Origin: CATQHB01 sp965262595
GTDB taxonomy: Bacteria > Chloroflexota > Dehalococcoidia > Lucifugimonadales > UBA3495
Direction of reading: 5' to 3'
Length of the DNA: 64,000 nucleotides
Assembly: GCA_965262595.1 (NCBI GenBank)
Contig: OZ253548.1
Location: forward strand, 3,224,001 to 3,288,000
Position 1 is the stretch's first letter, and every line of letters begins with the position of its first letter. Below the pieces are notes generated by a model, which was not told the DNA's origin, made no database searches, and saw nothing but the letters and a program-made list of their open reading frames with translations. This document shows positions 27,009 to 35,182 of this stretch, piece after piece. Made by a program: the position numbers and the translations under genes.

Positions 27009-27650
27009 ATGCCGAGCCACGCCGATATTCACGACCTGGACAAGCTCGACCGCTGGCAGAAGGACCTGGCCGTCGCCGCTCCCGATGCCCCTCCGGTATA
27101 TGCCCTGTTTCTGGTATCCGAGGCAGACCGGGCGGCCCACGACATCTTCCGAGCCTTCCGCAGCAGCTTCGAGTCACGAAACGCCGGGTTTGCCCATCTG
27201 GTAATTTTCGGTCAGCATGGGGTATCCGACACGGTAAACCGCCTGCTGGCCGAGCTGAACCTGCCCCCGGATTCCTGGCCCACCCTGGCATTATTTACCG
27301 GGTCGGCGGAAGCTCCGGCGACTATTATTCCCTTGCCCGTGGGCAACCCGCCCTACGGCGCGCCGGAACCGGCGACGGTGCTAGAACCGGAACCGGGGTC
27401 GGTACTAGAACCGGGGTCGGTACCGGAACCGGAACTAGAACTGGAACCGGAAGATGGTGCTTCGGAAGGTCATGGTTCGGAAATGCCCTGGCAAACTGCA
27501 CTGCGCCGGGCCGAGGAGGTATTTGACTCAGGCGGGGCGGCCTTGCATACGGTCAGTACCGTTGCAGAAGACGAAGTCATAGATCGGACCACAAACGGCA
27601 CGCTGGCCGGCGCCCTTACCGATATGGTGCGGCGCATACTAGCCGAGTAA
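27009..27650 (+). CDS. Hypothetical protein with Pro-Glu repeats
   Basis: 213 residues, preceded by a purine-rich GGGAAAGGGGGA. The first 100 residues look like a small alpha/beta domain (VYALFLVSEADRAAHD, HLVIFGQHGVSD, SWPTLALFTG), loosely recalling a thioredoxin-like fold but without a CxxC. A repetitive segment rich in Glu-Pro (about residues 115-150) follows, encoded by repeats of CCGGAACCGG type, then a helical C-terminus. I do not recognise the family. It lies 72 bases after the DUF2182 gene and may be co-transcribed with it. Confidence 0.6.
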   Translation: MPSHADIHDLDKLDRWQKDLAVAAPDAPPVYALFLVSEADRAAHDIFRAFRSSFESRNAGFAHLVIFGQHGVSDTVNRLLAELNLPPDSWPTLALFTGSAEAPATIIPLPVGNPPYGAPEPATVLEPEPGSVLEPGSVPEPELELEPEDGASEGHGSEMPWQTALRRAEEVFDSGGAALHTVSTVAEDEVIDRTTNGTLAGALTDMVRRILAE

Positions 27651-27857
27651 AGACCGAATACTAGCTTGGCGCCGGCGGCGGGTGAATGCCGATTGTAGCC
27701 GATAAGGTTGTCAAGGCCGTGTGGCAGTGATAGCATTAACTTTAAAGCTGGATTGCGCCGGAGTCGATTCCGAGACAGGCAAGCCTTTCCCGGCAATCCT
27801 ATCCAACCAAAGGCCAGCCTCAAAAAGCTATCCCAAAGGATAACAGGAGGGAGATGT

Positions 27858-28376
27858 ATGTCTCTGATATCTAACCTGGGCCACGTGGGAATCATTTGCG
27901 ACGACTTTCTGAAGATGCGCGACTTCTATACCCGCGTTCTTGGTCTCACCGTCACCGACGAGGACCCGGACCGGGGCAGCTGCTTCCTTAGCGCTGACCC
28001 GGAAAATGAGCACCACGAGTTGAACCTGGGCCAAGCGAATGAAAACCGCCCCCGCACCGAGAATGTCGGTCAGGTTTCCTTCATCGTTCCCAGCATGGAC
28101 GCGCTGCGGGAGCTAAACCGCCGCTTCAAGGTAGAAGACACTCCGATCCTGCGCACGGTTACTCACGGCATCTCCCACAGCATCTATTTCCACGACCCCG
28201 AGGGCAATGTGGGCGAGGTCTATTACAAGACCGGCTTCATCGTCAAGCAGGGCTTTGGCCGTCCCATCGACCTGGAAGCTCAGTCCGATGAGGATATTCT
28301 CTCCTTCTCCCAGAGCTTTGAGGCTACCGAGGGTCCCTTCCAGGGGGCCAAGCTGCCGGTAGGTCAGGCCGACTAA
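27858..28376 (+). CDS. VOC-family protein (glyoxalase/extradiol dioxygenase-like)
   Basis: 172 residues from ATG at 27858, with AGGAGGGAGA just upstream; the frame is open for 50 codons before it without a binding site. The N-terminal NLGHVGIICDDFLKMRDFYTRVLG contains the first metal-ligand histidine (His9). HHELNLG and the C-terminal DPEGNVGEVYY supply the remaining His/Glu positions of vicinal-oxygen-chelate enzymes, most like single-module catechol 2,3-dioxygenases. Its place upstream of the HpaB-type gene suggests action on an aromatic ring product. Substrate and activity are inferred. Confidence 0.85.
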   Translation: MSLISNLGHVGIICDDFLKMRDFYTRVLGLTVTDEDPDRGSCFLSADPENEHHELNLGQANENRPRTENVGQVSFIVPSMDALRELNRRFKVEDTPILRTVTHGISHSIYFHDPEGNVGEVYYKTGFIVKQGFGRPIDLEAQSDEDILSFSQSFEATEGPFQGAKLPVGQAD

Positions 28377-28402
28377 CAACAATTCCAGCCAGGTTCTAAA
28401 TT

Positions 28403-28432
28403 GGGGGGCGGGTTATTTTGAACCCGCCCCCC
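28403..28432 (+). terminator. Strong hairpin after the VOC gene
   Basis: GGGGGGCGGGTT (28403-28414) pairs perfectly with AACCCGCCCCCC (28421-28432), followed by TTAATTTG. It is the second member of the GGGGCGGGTT hairpin family in this window. Confidence 0.75.
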
Positions 28433-28490
28433 TTAATTTGCTCCAGGCACGAATTATCACGAGTAGAGGAATAGGGTAGAATATCCGGGG

Positions 28491-28530
28491 CTATTCCCGT
28501 CTATTCCCGTCTATTCCCGTCTATTCGTGG
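28491..28530. repeat. Short tandem repeat of CTATTCCCGT
   Basis: Three exact 10-base copies (28491-28520) and a fourth partial copy lie 30-70 bases before the HpaB-type start, in its leader region. This could be a slippage-prone tract or a binding site; I see no further support for either. Confidence 0.6.
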
Positions 28531-28558
28531 ATTAACTTTTCCCTTGGGGAGGTTGGCT

Positions 28559-30049
28559 ATGGTCTTGGACATTTCCACCGCCGTCGGCGCAATGACCGGC
28601 GCCCGTTACATCGAAAGTCTGCGGGATGGACGGGAGGTTTGGCTGGACGGCGAGAAAGTGGCCGACGTAACCACCCATCCGGCCTTTACCGGCATGGTCC
28701 ACGAGTTGGCCCGCATCTATGACCTGCAAGACTCCCCGGAGTTTCGGGATGATATGACCTTTGTCTCCCCCGATACCGGGAACCGTTGCAGCTATTCCTG
28801 GCTGCTGCCTCGCTCCGCCGCCGACCTGAAGCGCAAACGCCGCAATAGCGAAATCTGGAACCAGCAAAGCTGGGGTCAATTGGGCCGCAGCCCGGACATT
28901 CTCGCTCCCCATATTATTGCCCTCTACGCCCTCCGCGGCTCCCTCGGCGCCATCAAGCACCCCAAGTGCGACTTCGGCGAAAACATCGTCAACTATCATC
29001 GGTATTGCCAGGAGAATGACCTGTTCTTAACCCACGCCCTGGGCGACCCGCAGGTTGACCGCAGTCAGCAGCCCCAGAACGAGCAACGCAACATCATTGA
29101 AGAAGAATTGGCCTTGCACGTGGTGGAGGAAACTGCCGAGGGCATCATCATTACCGGGGCCAAGCAGCTCGCCACTGCCGCCCCGATTAGCAACGAAACC
29201 TACGTTTCCCTCTCTGCCACCTTCCTGCGTCGCTCCGACCCCAAATGCGTGCTGGCCTTTGCCATTCCCACCGCCAGCCCCGGTATGAAGATTCTGTGCC
29301 GCGAGCCGGTATCCCAGGGCTTTGGCGGATTCGGCCATCCCCTGGGCCGGCGCTACGACGAGCAGGACGCCATGCTTTTCTTTGACCATGTGCTGGTGCC
29401 CTGGGACCGGATATTTATGCTCTACGACTCGACGCCTTTGATCCAGCAATTGGGCAGCCCGACCAATTTTCAGGGCTGGCCGAATGTCTGCCGAATCCAT
29501 GAGCGGATGAAGTTGATGACCGCGGTGGCAACGCTGATTGCCGAGTCGATCGGCGTGATCGAGTACCGGGAGGTGGCCGCCAAGCTGGGGGAGATGGCAA
29601 CCTATACCGAAATGTGGCGCCACTCCCTGGACGGGCTGGAACACAACGCCTTCTTGACCGATGACGGCCTGATGTCCCTGGGCGATATGAATGGGATGAA
29701 CATCTTTTTCACCCAGATGTCGGCGCGGATGGTTGAGTTGCTGCGCGAAATTTGCGGCTCCGGCATAATTATGCAGCCCAGCGAGAATGACCTGGCGAAT
29801 CCCGAGTTTCGGGCCTACCTGGACAAGTATATGCGGGGCAAGGACGTGGATGTGGAGTATAAGTCCCGCCTCTATCGCCTGGCCCATGACCTGGCGGTTT
29901 CCTCCTTCGGAATGCGGCAGGAAGTGTACGAATACTGGCACGGCGGCGATCCCAACCGCAACCGGATAAACTTGCTCCGTATCTACGATCAGGAAGACGT
30001 AACCCGGCGGGTCAAGGACTTGCTGTCCCGACCGTTGGCCCATGAATAG
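28559..30049 (+). CDS. 4-hydroxyphenylacetate 3-monooxygenase (HpaB) family flavoenzyme
   Basis: 496 residues from ATG at 28559, preceded by GGGGAGG. The protein is collinear with HpaB/pyoverdin-chromophore-type monooxygenases: MTGARYIESLRDGREVWLDGEKV at the start, the flavin-pocket region with FFDHVLVPWDRIF, and a C-terminal helical bundle with VSSFGMRQEVYEYWHGGDPNR. These two-component enzymes use reduced flavin from a separate reductase to hydroxylate phenols. No flavin reductase gene is next to it. With the LigB and VOC genes it supports an aromatic-degradation function for the region. Confidence 0.92.
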   Translation: MVLDISTAVGAMTGARYIESLRDGREVWLDGEKVADVTTHPAFTGMVHELARIYDLQDSPEFRDDMTFVSPDTGNRCSYSWLLPRSAADLKRKRRNSEIWNQQSWGQLGRSPDILAPHIIALYALRGSLGAIKHPKCDFGENIVNYHRYCQENDLFLTHALGDPQVDRSQQPQNEQRNIIEEELALHVVEETAEGIIITGAKQLATAAPISNETYVSLSATFLRRSDPKCVLAFAIPTASPGMKILCREPVSQGFGGFGHPLGRRYDEQDAMLFFDHVLVPWDRIFMLYDSTPLIQQLGSPTNFQGWPNVCRIHERMKLMTAVATLIAESIGVIEYREVAAKLGEMATYTEMWRHSLDGLEHNAFLTDDGLMSLGDMNGMNIFFTQMSARMVELLREICGSGIIMQPSENDLANPEFRAYLDKYMRGKDVDVEYKSRLYRLAHDLAVSSFGMRQEVYEYWHGGDPNRNRINLLRIYDQEDVTRRVKDLLSRPLAHE

Positions 30050-30156
30050 GAGCCGGACTGTTCCCCGCACCCCTTCGATATTATGGCCCTCCATGCCCGG
30101 TACCAAACGGTACCCTGATGCTTATTAACACGGTTTAATTAAAGAGGGCCTTGGTA

Positions 30157-31336
30157 ATGTTGGCGTTATGCGGTCTGACACTAGTGATGACTGGGATGGA
30201 CTGCAACTATCCAGGCCCGAGCTTTGAAGACCAAGTATTCGAGATCGAGCAGGACGCGCCCAAGTGGACACCGGACGGCTCCCAGATAGTGTTTCCCTAT
30301 GCCAGGAACCTTTTCGCGGTTGAATCGGACGGTTATGGGATCAGACGTTTGACCGGTTCGGGAGACCAGACGGTTGGGAAATTCTCAGAAATCAATGTGT
30401 CCCCGGATATTTCTCCGGACGGCTCCCAAGTCGCCTATACCAATTTCGAAGAGCCCCACTTTAATATTAAGACCGTCAAGCTAAAGGGATGGTTCAAGCG
30501 GAAGCGGACACTGGCGAAAAGTGATGGGGATGACATAAATCCAGTCTGGTCTCCCGACGGCACCCGAATTGCCTTCGTGTCTCCCCGGTCCAAAGACTAC
30601 GGCTTTCATATTTATACTATGGCGGCCGACGGCTCCGATGTTAAGGGAACTGCGCCTTCGGTTCCGGTCCCTCCAGGAATCTCGGGGACTCCGGTGTGGT
30701 CCCCGGATGGCACACGCCTGGCCTTCCTGGGTAGTGAACCAGAAGGGGAAGGGGCAAATTTTTGCATCTCCATATTGTCGGAACCGACGGCTCGGAGCTA
30801 ACCCAAATCGGAGTATCGGGAAGTCGGCCGGCCTGGTCTCCGGACGGCCTTCGGGTCGCCTTCATTGGGCATGTCGGAGAGGATGAGGGGTTGTTCACGG
30901 CTGCGCTCAATGGCTCTCTCCCAACCAAGATTCTTGACTATCTAAAGGAGTTGAAAGGATCACCTCAGAATGTCTCCTGGTCTCCAGACGGCAAACGCTT
31001 GCTCCTGACCAGTGGACAAAATCATAGCTACGTCATCAACGTCGTCAACGCAGCCGGTTCCGATTTCAAAACGCTGACTCCCTCCCGTTTTTTCGCACCG
31101 GGGAAACGCCTACTTCATGGTCACCCGACGGTTCCCGGATCGCGGTAAAGGGGCCGACCAGGTTGATCAGGAAGAGAGACCTTAATGTTAAAGGGGCCAT
31201 CGTCCTGGTTACCATGGACCCTGACGGGGAGAACGTTCAGGTGCTGGCTAGAGTTGGCTTCAGTGACTTGATTGCCGAAAGTGATTGGGAGGAACCCGAA
31301 AGCAACTCTGGCAGGAATACCGGGCCCGGCTCCTAG
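30157..31336 (+). pseudogene. WD40/TolB-like beta-propeller gene broken by two frameshifts
   Basis: Repeated SPDG motifs (WTPDGSQIVFPY, ISPDGSQVAYT, WSPDGTRIAFVS, WSPDGTRLAFLG, WSPDGLRVAFIG, WSPDGKRLLLTS, WSPDGSRIAV) run through the whole stretch but in three frames. The first segment ends at 30801; the propeller resumes in the -1 frame at about 30762, at a T5 run (30759-30763), and again in the -1 frame at a T6 run (31089-31094), ending at TAG 31334-31336. The N-terminus MLALCGLTLVMTGMDC could be a short lipoprotein signal. Each break looks like one lost base. It may be a decayed gene or an assembly error; the first break also forms a slippery A-AAT-TTT heptamer. Confidence 0.8.
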
Positions 31337-31482
31337 TTTGAACCGGACGGAAAATGCCTGCAACGGGGTATCCCGCGGGAACTTCCTTACAATCTTAATT
31401 TGATGCTTTGCCGTAACGTATCAGAGGCTTCGCTTCAAATGTTGCAGCGACAATACCGGCCGCTATTCGTAGCTATTTTTGG

Positions 31483-31567
31483 CGGAGGGAGTGGGATTCG
31501 AACCCACGATACCCGGAGGTATAACGGTTTTCAAGACCGTCGCATTCGTCCACTCTGCCATCCCTCC
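31483..31567 (-). tRNA. tRNA-Ser (anticodon UGA)
   Basis: The minus strand folds into a cloverleaf with acceptor stem GGAGGGA/UCCCUCC, an anticodon loop CUUGAAA (anticodon UGA), a long variable arm typical of serine tRNA and the T-loop GUUCGAAUC. No CCA is encoded. Confidence 0.95.
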
Positions 31568-31909
31568 GCAGTGAGCGCCCCCGTTCCCATAACTATCCTG
31601 AAGGTTTGCCCGTTCCGCCCCCGGTGAGAGGGCAAGCTTCAGGCTCCCGGGCTGGGGAATCCAGGAGTATCTATTCTAGCCTCGCCCTCGAAGTTCCGTC
31701 TAGCCGCTTCAGGCCGGAACCGGGCAATCGCGCTGAGAACTTTCAGCTTGGGGGCGGCCTATTTTATTCCCGCCTGCGCCGGAAAGACGGGTGCGGTTGG
31801 CGGCCGGCCTGAAAGCGCTCTCCGGCCCTTACCGGGAGAAACGAAAAGCCCGGACTCCGTACCCCGGGCAAGGAATGAATCTCCCGGTATCAGGATTGGC
31901 GCTTATAGC
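31568..31909. other. Intergenic region (342 bp), nothing recognised
   Basis: It lies between the tRNA-Ser gene and the 3' end of the CMD-family gene. No gene, clear hairpin with a T-tract, or repeat was found. Confidence 0.5.
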
Positions 31910-32464
31910 TTAAACCGGCAGGGGCGGTTCTCCCGACGGGTGGGCCAGGCCCAAATCCACGGCGTTGGCGTTGAATGCCAGCATCGCGTAGAAGCCCATC
32001 AAGGTAGTCAGCTCCACCACGCCCTGGGCGCCGAACTGGTCCAGGGCCAAATTAAAAGTCGCTTCGTTCACCCGGTTGGAGCCAAAAAACTCCATGCCCA
32101 GGTTGATTACTGCTTCCTCGGCGGCGGACAGCGAAGGCAGCGGCTGCCGGTCGCGCAGGGCGTCCACCAGGGCATCGCTCAGGCCCGCCTTCCGGCCCAG
32201 GGCAGCGTGAGCGTTCCAGATGTAGGGGCAGTCCTTGGCGCGGGCCGTAGTTAACATTGCCAGTTCCCGCACCGTCTGGGGCAGCGAAGACTCGTTGCGC
32301 ACGTACTCAAACAGGGGAATGGCGCGGCGGGACAGCTCCGGGCTGTGCTTGATGATGGACATTGGGCCGGTGCCGACGCCGCCGGGGCCGGAACTAACTT
32401 CGTCAAACACGCTGCGCAGGTCTTCGGGGACACTTTCACGGGTAACCGGTGGTATGCGGGCCAT
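31910..32464 (-). CDS. Carboxymuconolactone decarboxylase (CMD/AhpD-like) family protein
   Basis: 184 residues. The central LPQTVRELAMLTTARAKDCPYIWNAHAALG carries the family motif with Cys79 and His86; a single Cys replaces the CxxC of true AhpD. The helical C-terminus (EEAVINLGMEFFGSNRVNE, VVELTTLMGFYAMLAF) fits the CMD fold. Members include 4-carboxymuconolactone decarboxylases of the beta-ketoadipate route and peroxidase-like proteins. Given the aromatic-degradation genes nearby, a catabolic role is possible, but the exact activity cannot be assigned. Confidence 0.88.
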   Translation of the reverse strand: MARIPPVTRESVPEDLRSVFDEVSSGPGGVGTGPMSIIKHSPELSRRAIPLFEYVRNESSLPQTVRELAMLTTARAKDCPYIWNAHAALGRKAGLSDALVDALRDRQPLPSLSAAEEAVINLGMEFFGSNRVNEATFNLALDQFGAQGVVELTTLMGFYAMLAFNANAVDLGLAHPSGEPPLPV

Positions 32465-32893
32465 GTCAAAACACCTCGGTTCCTTTCAATTTTGCCGGGT
32501 CCGGTTGTAGCCTTCCCTCGGCCTTCCATCAATATTGGCTCGCTCAGTGTACCCGTTGGCGGGGCCGGTTTCAAACCGGGCGTCCCGTTGGTTCCGGGTT
32601 GCTGCGGCTGTAGCCCGGCGCGGCGGCCCCAGGGTTATTGATTGTCCCGGTTCAGGCGTATATCCGCTCACCCGGAGCTTGTCGAAGGGTCGGATTATGG
32701 TTCGACCGGCTCACCCGGAGCGGCTGCCCTTGGCTATCCACAGTCCCAGCGCGGCGGCCCGGCTTTGCTTGACAAAAACCCGGCCAAATGTTACAAGCGT
32801 AAAATGATTTTCCAGTGGTTCAGGACTATTCCTTTCAGCTTGCTCTCCTTTGCCCTCGTTTTCAAAAGAAACTAGAAAGTAGCCGTAACTTAT
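32465..32893. other. Intergenic region (429 bp) with dispersed repeat word and promoter
   Basis: No gene supported. It contains the repeat word GAGCTTGTCGAAGGGTC near 32674, a GGTTTCAAACCGGG half-hairpin near 32567, and the dppD promoter at 32769-32797. Confidence 0.5.
32769..32797 (+). promoter_or_regulatory. Sigma70-like promoter for dppD operon
   Basis: TTGACA (32769-32774) and TACAAG (32792-32797) with a 17-base spacer, about 100 bases before the dppD start. The preceding CTTTGCTTGACA context is shared with the citrate synthase promoter. Confidence 0.55.
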
Positions 32894-33988
32894 ATGGTGA
32901 CTCCTGCTTCACCCCAGGGGAGTTCAACCCTCGATGCTTCCCCCGGCCCCCGATCCAATGCCCGGCTGGAAGTCAAAGACTTGCAAACCTACTTCTATAC
33001 CCGCCGCGGGGTGGTCAAGGCGGTGGATGGGGTTAGCTTTACCCTGGAACCGGGGGAAACCCTCGGCCTGGTCGGCGAATCCGGTTCCGGCAAAAGCATT
33101 ACCTGCCTGTCGATTCTCCGCCTGGTCCCGGAACCTGCCGGTCGGATTGTCGGCGGTGAAGTCTGGTTGGGAGACCTGGACTTGCTTCAGGTATCCCGTC
33201 AGGAGATGCAGCAAATCCGGGGACGGCATGTATCGATGGTGCTGCAGGACCCGATGACCTCGCTCAATCCGGTCTTTAACGTGGAAAAGCAGGTGGGCGA
33301 AGGGGCAAAGTATCACCTGGGAATGCAGGGAGTCGGCCTGAAAGAACGGGTGCAGCAGCTCCTCCGGTGGGTGCGAATTCCGGCCCCGGAAGTCCGCGCC
33401 AACGATTACCCGCACCAGATGAGCGGGGGAATGCGCCAGCGTATCGTGGGAGCCATTGCCCTGTCCTCCGAACCTTCGGTGCTGATTGCCGATGAGCCGA
33501 CCACCTCCCTCGACGTGACGATTCAGGCCCAATACCTGCGGCTGCTCAAGGATTTGCAGGAAGAACACCGTTTTTCCATGATTTTCGTGACCCATGACTT
33601 TGGTATCGTGGCCCGGGTCTGCGACCGGGTGGCGGTAATGTACGCCGGCAAAATCGTGGAGATGGCCCCGACTCAGGAACTGTTCAATTCTCCCAAGCAC
33701 CCCTACGCTCAGGCCCTGATCCAGTCCCTGCCCGACCCGGACCTGGAAGTTGAATGGCTGACTACCATTCCCGGCCAGCCGCCATCCTTGTATGACCTGC
33801 CCCCGGGCTGTCCCTTTGCTCCCCGCTGCGCCCAGGCAATGGACATCTGCCGCGAGGAGTACCCGCCTGCTTTTGAGACCGGCGGGACCGGCCCGGCGAA
33901 TAGTGGTTCCGGCAATTTCGGCGGCGCCGTTGCCTCTGCCGTCAGCCATACCGCTGCCTGCTGGCTCTACCGGGAGGACGGAAAATGA
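32894..33988 (+). CDS. dppD: Peptide ABC transporter ATPase (DppD-type)
   Basis: 364 residues. Walker A GESGSGKS at about residues 60-67, Q-loop VLQDPMTSLNP, signature MSGGMRQR, Walker B VLIADEPTTSLD and switch histidine FVTHD are all intact. The C-terminal oligopeptide-ATPase extension has the cysteine-containing motif PPGCPFAPRCAQAMDIC, which in relatives binds an iron-sulfur cluster. It energises a Dpp/Opp-type importer with DppF, encoded next with an ATGA overlap, and with DppB/DppC farther downstream. It may also serve the ATPase-less permease genes at 16.7-18.6 kb. Confidence 0.95.
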   Translation: MVTPASPQGSSTLDASPGPRSNARLEVKDLQTYFYTRRGVVKAVDGVSFTLEPGETLGLVGESGSGKSITCLSILRLVPEPAGRIVGGEVWLGDLDLLQVSRQEMQQIRGRHVSMVLQDPMTSLNPVFNVEKQVGEGAKYHLGMQGVGLKERVQQLLRWVRIPAPEVRANDYPHQMSGGMRQRIVGAIALSSEPSVLIADEPTTSLDVTIQAQYLRLLKDLQEEHRFSMIFVTHDFGIVARVCDRVAVMYAGKIVEMAPTQELFNSPKHPYAQALIQSLPDPDLEVEWLTTIPGQPPSLYDLPPGCPFAPRCAQAMDICREEYPPAFETGGTGPANSGSGNFGGAVASAVSHTAACWLYREDGK

Positions 33989-35040
33989 CCACCGGCGACG
34001 CCCTGGGCAGTATGAACGCCGGCGCCGCGGACGGTCCCAACCCGGATGACGTACTGCTGGATGTCCGGCACGTGCGCAAATACTTTCCGGTGAACAAAGG
34101 GGTGCTCCTGCGCCGCCCGGTGGGTTGGATTAAGGCGGTGGACGACGTGGCCTTTACCATCCCCGAGGGGCAGACCTTTGGCCTGGTCGGTGAATCCGGC
34201 TGTGGCAAGTCCACCTTGGCCAAGCTCATTCTGCTGCTGGAACCCCTGACCTCCGGCGAAATCAGATTCCGGGGCAAGTCGGTGGCGGAGCTACAAGGTG
34301 AAGACCTCAAGGAGTATCGGCGCGCAGTGGGCGCGGTGTTCCAGGATCCTTTCAGCTCCTTGTCCCCCCGGATGCGGGTGATGGAAATCGTCGGCGATCC
34401 CCTGGTAGTCACCACCAATACGCCTCGCCAGCAGGTGGCGGAGCGGGTGTTCGAGGTTTTGGAACAAGTGGGCCTCAGTCCGGCCAGCGCATCCAACTAC
34501 CCCCACGAGTTCAGCGGCGGCCAACGGCAGCGTATCGCCATTGCCCGCGCCTTGTCCGCCTCGCCACGGTTGATGATTCTGGATGAGCCGGTGTCCGCCC
34601 TGGACGCTTCCATCCGCGCCCAGATTATTAACCTGCTCAAGTCGTTGCAGCAGGAGCTTGGCCTGAGCTATCTACTGATTGCCCACGACCTGGGCACCGT
34701 TCGTTTCTTGAGCGACCAGGTGGGTGTAATGTATCTGGGGGAGTTGGTGGAAAAGTCCAGTTCGCGGGAAGTGTTTACCAACCCCCTGCATCCCTACACC
34801 CGCGCGCTGCTATCCGCCGCGCTCCCGGTGCGCCCGGACATTCGCCGGGAGGAGATAGTCCTCCGGGGCGAGGTGCCAAGCCCGTTGAATCCGCCGCCCG
34901 GCTGCCGGTTCTCCGCCCGATGCCCCAATGCCATGTCCGTCTGCGAAACGGTGCCGCCGGTGCTGGCCGAGGCGGAGGATGGGCATCTGGTAGCGTGCCA
35001 CCTTTACCCGACCAGCCAACCGAATGGGACGGGGGAATAG
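33985..35040 (+). CDS. dppF: Peptide ABC transporter ATPase (DppF-type)
   Basis: 351 residues starting inside the dppD stop (ATGA). Walker A GESGCGKST, Q-loop VFQDPFSSLSPR, signature FSGGQRQR, Walker B LMILDEPVSALD and switch LIAHD are intact. The C-terminal motif PPGCRFSARCPNAMSVC matches its partner's. The N-terminal region VRKYFPVNKGVLLRRPVGWIKAVDDV is typical of DppF/OppF. The two ATPases act as a heterodimer under the permease. A binding protein follows 142 bases downstream. Confidence 0.95.
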   Translation: MTTGDALGSMNAGAADGPNPDDVLLDVRHVRKYFPVNKGVLLRRPVGWIKAVDDVAFTIPEGQTFGLVGESGCGKSTLAKLILLLEPLTSGEIRFRGKSVAELQGEDLKEYRRAVGAVFQDPFSSLSPRMRVMEIVGDPLVVTTNTPRQQVAERVFEVLEQVGLSPASASNYPHEFSGGQRQRIAIARALSASPRLMILDEPVSALDASIRAQIINLLKSLQQELGLSYLLIAHDLGTVRFLSDQVGVMYLGELVEKSSSREVFTNPLHPYTRALLSAALPVRPDIRREEIVLRGEVPSPLNPPPGCRFSARCPNAMSVCETVPPVLAEAEDGHLVACHLYPTSQPNGTGE

Positions 35041-35182
35041 AGCGGGGGCAGGATTAGCGGAAGGAACAAATGACAAATGCAGGCCTGGATGCTTAACGGA
35101 CTCATTAAGCTTATTATTGTTCAAGGTGAAAGCCCGGCATAAACTCATTCTCAAATCAATCTGAAACCGGCGAGGTAGTTGC

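Noticed and set aside
28491..28530. 10-base tandem repeat considered as CRISPR or operator array
   Set aside because: No spacers, too short, and no cas genes in the window.
30762..31148. Separate small gene beginning at 30762
   Set aside because: It continues the beta-propeller repeats of the preceding frame and starts inside it without a binding site, so it is the same gene after a frameshift.
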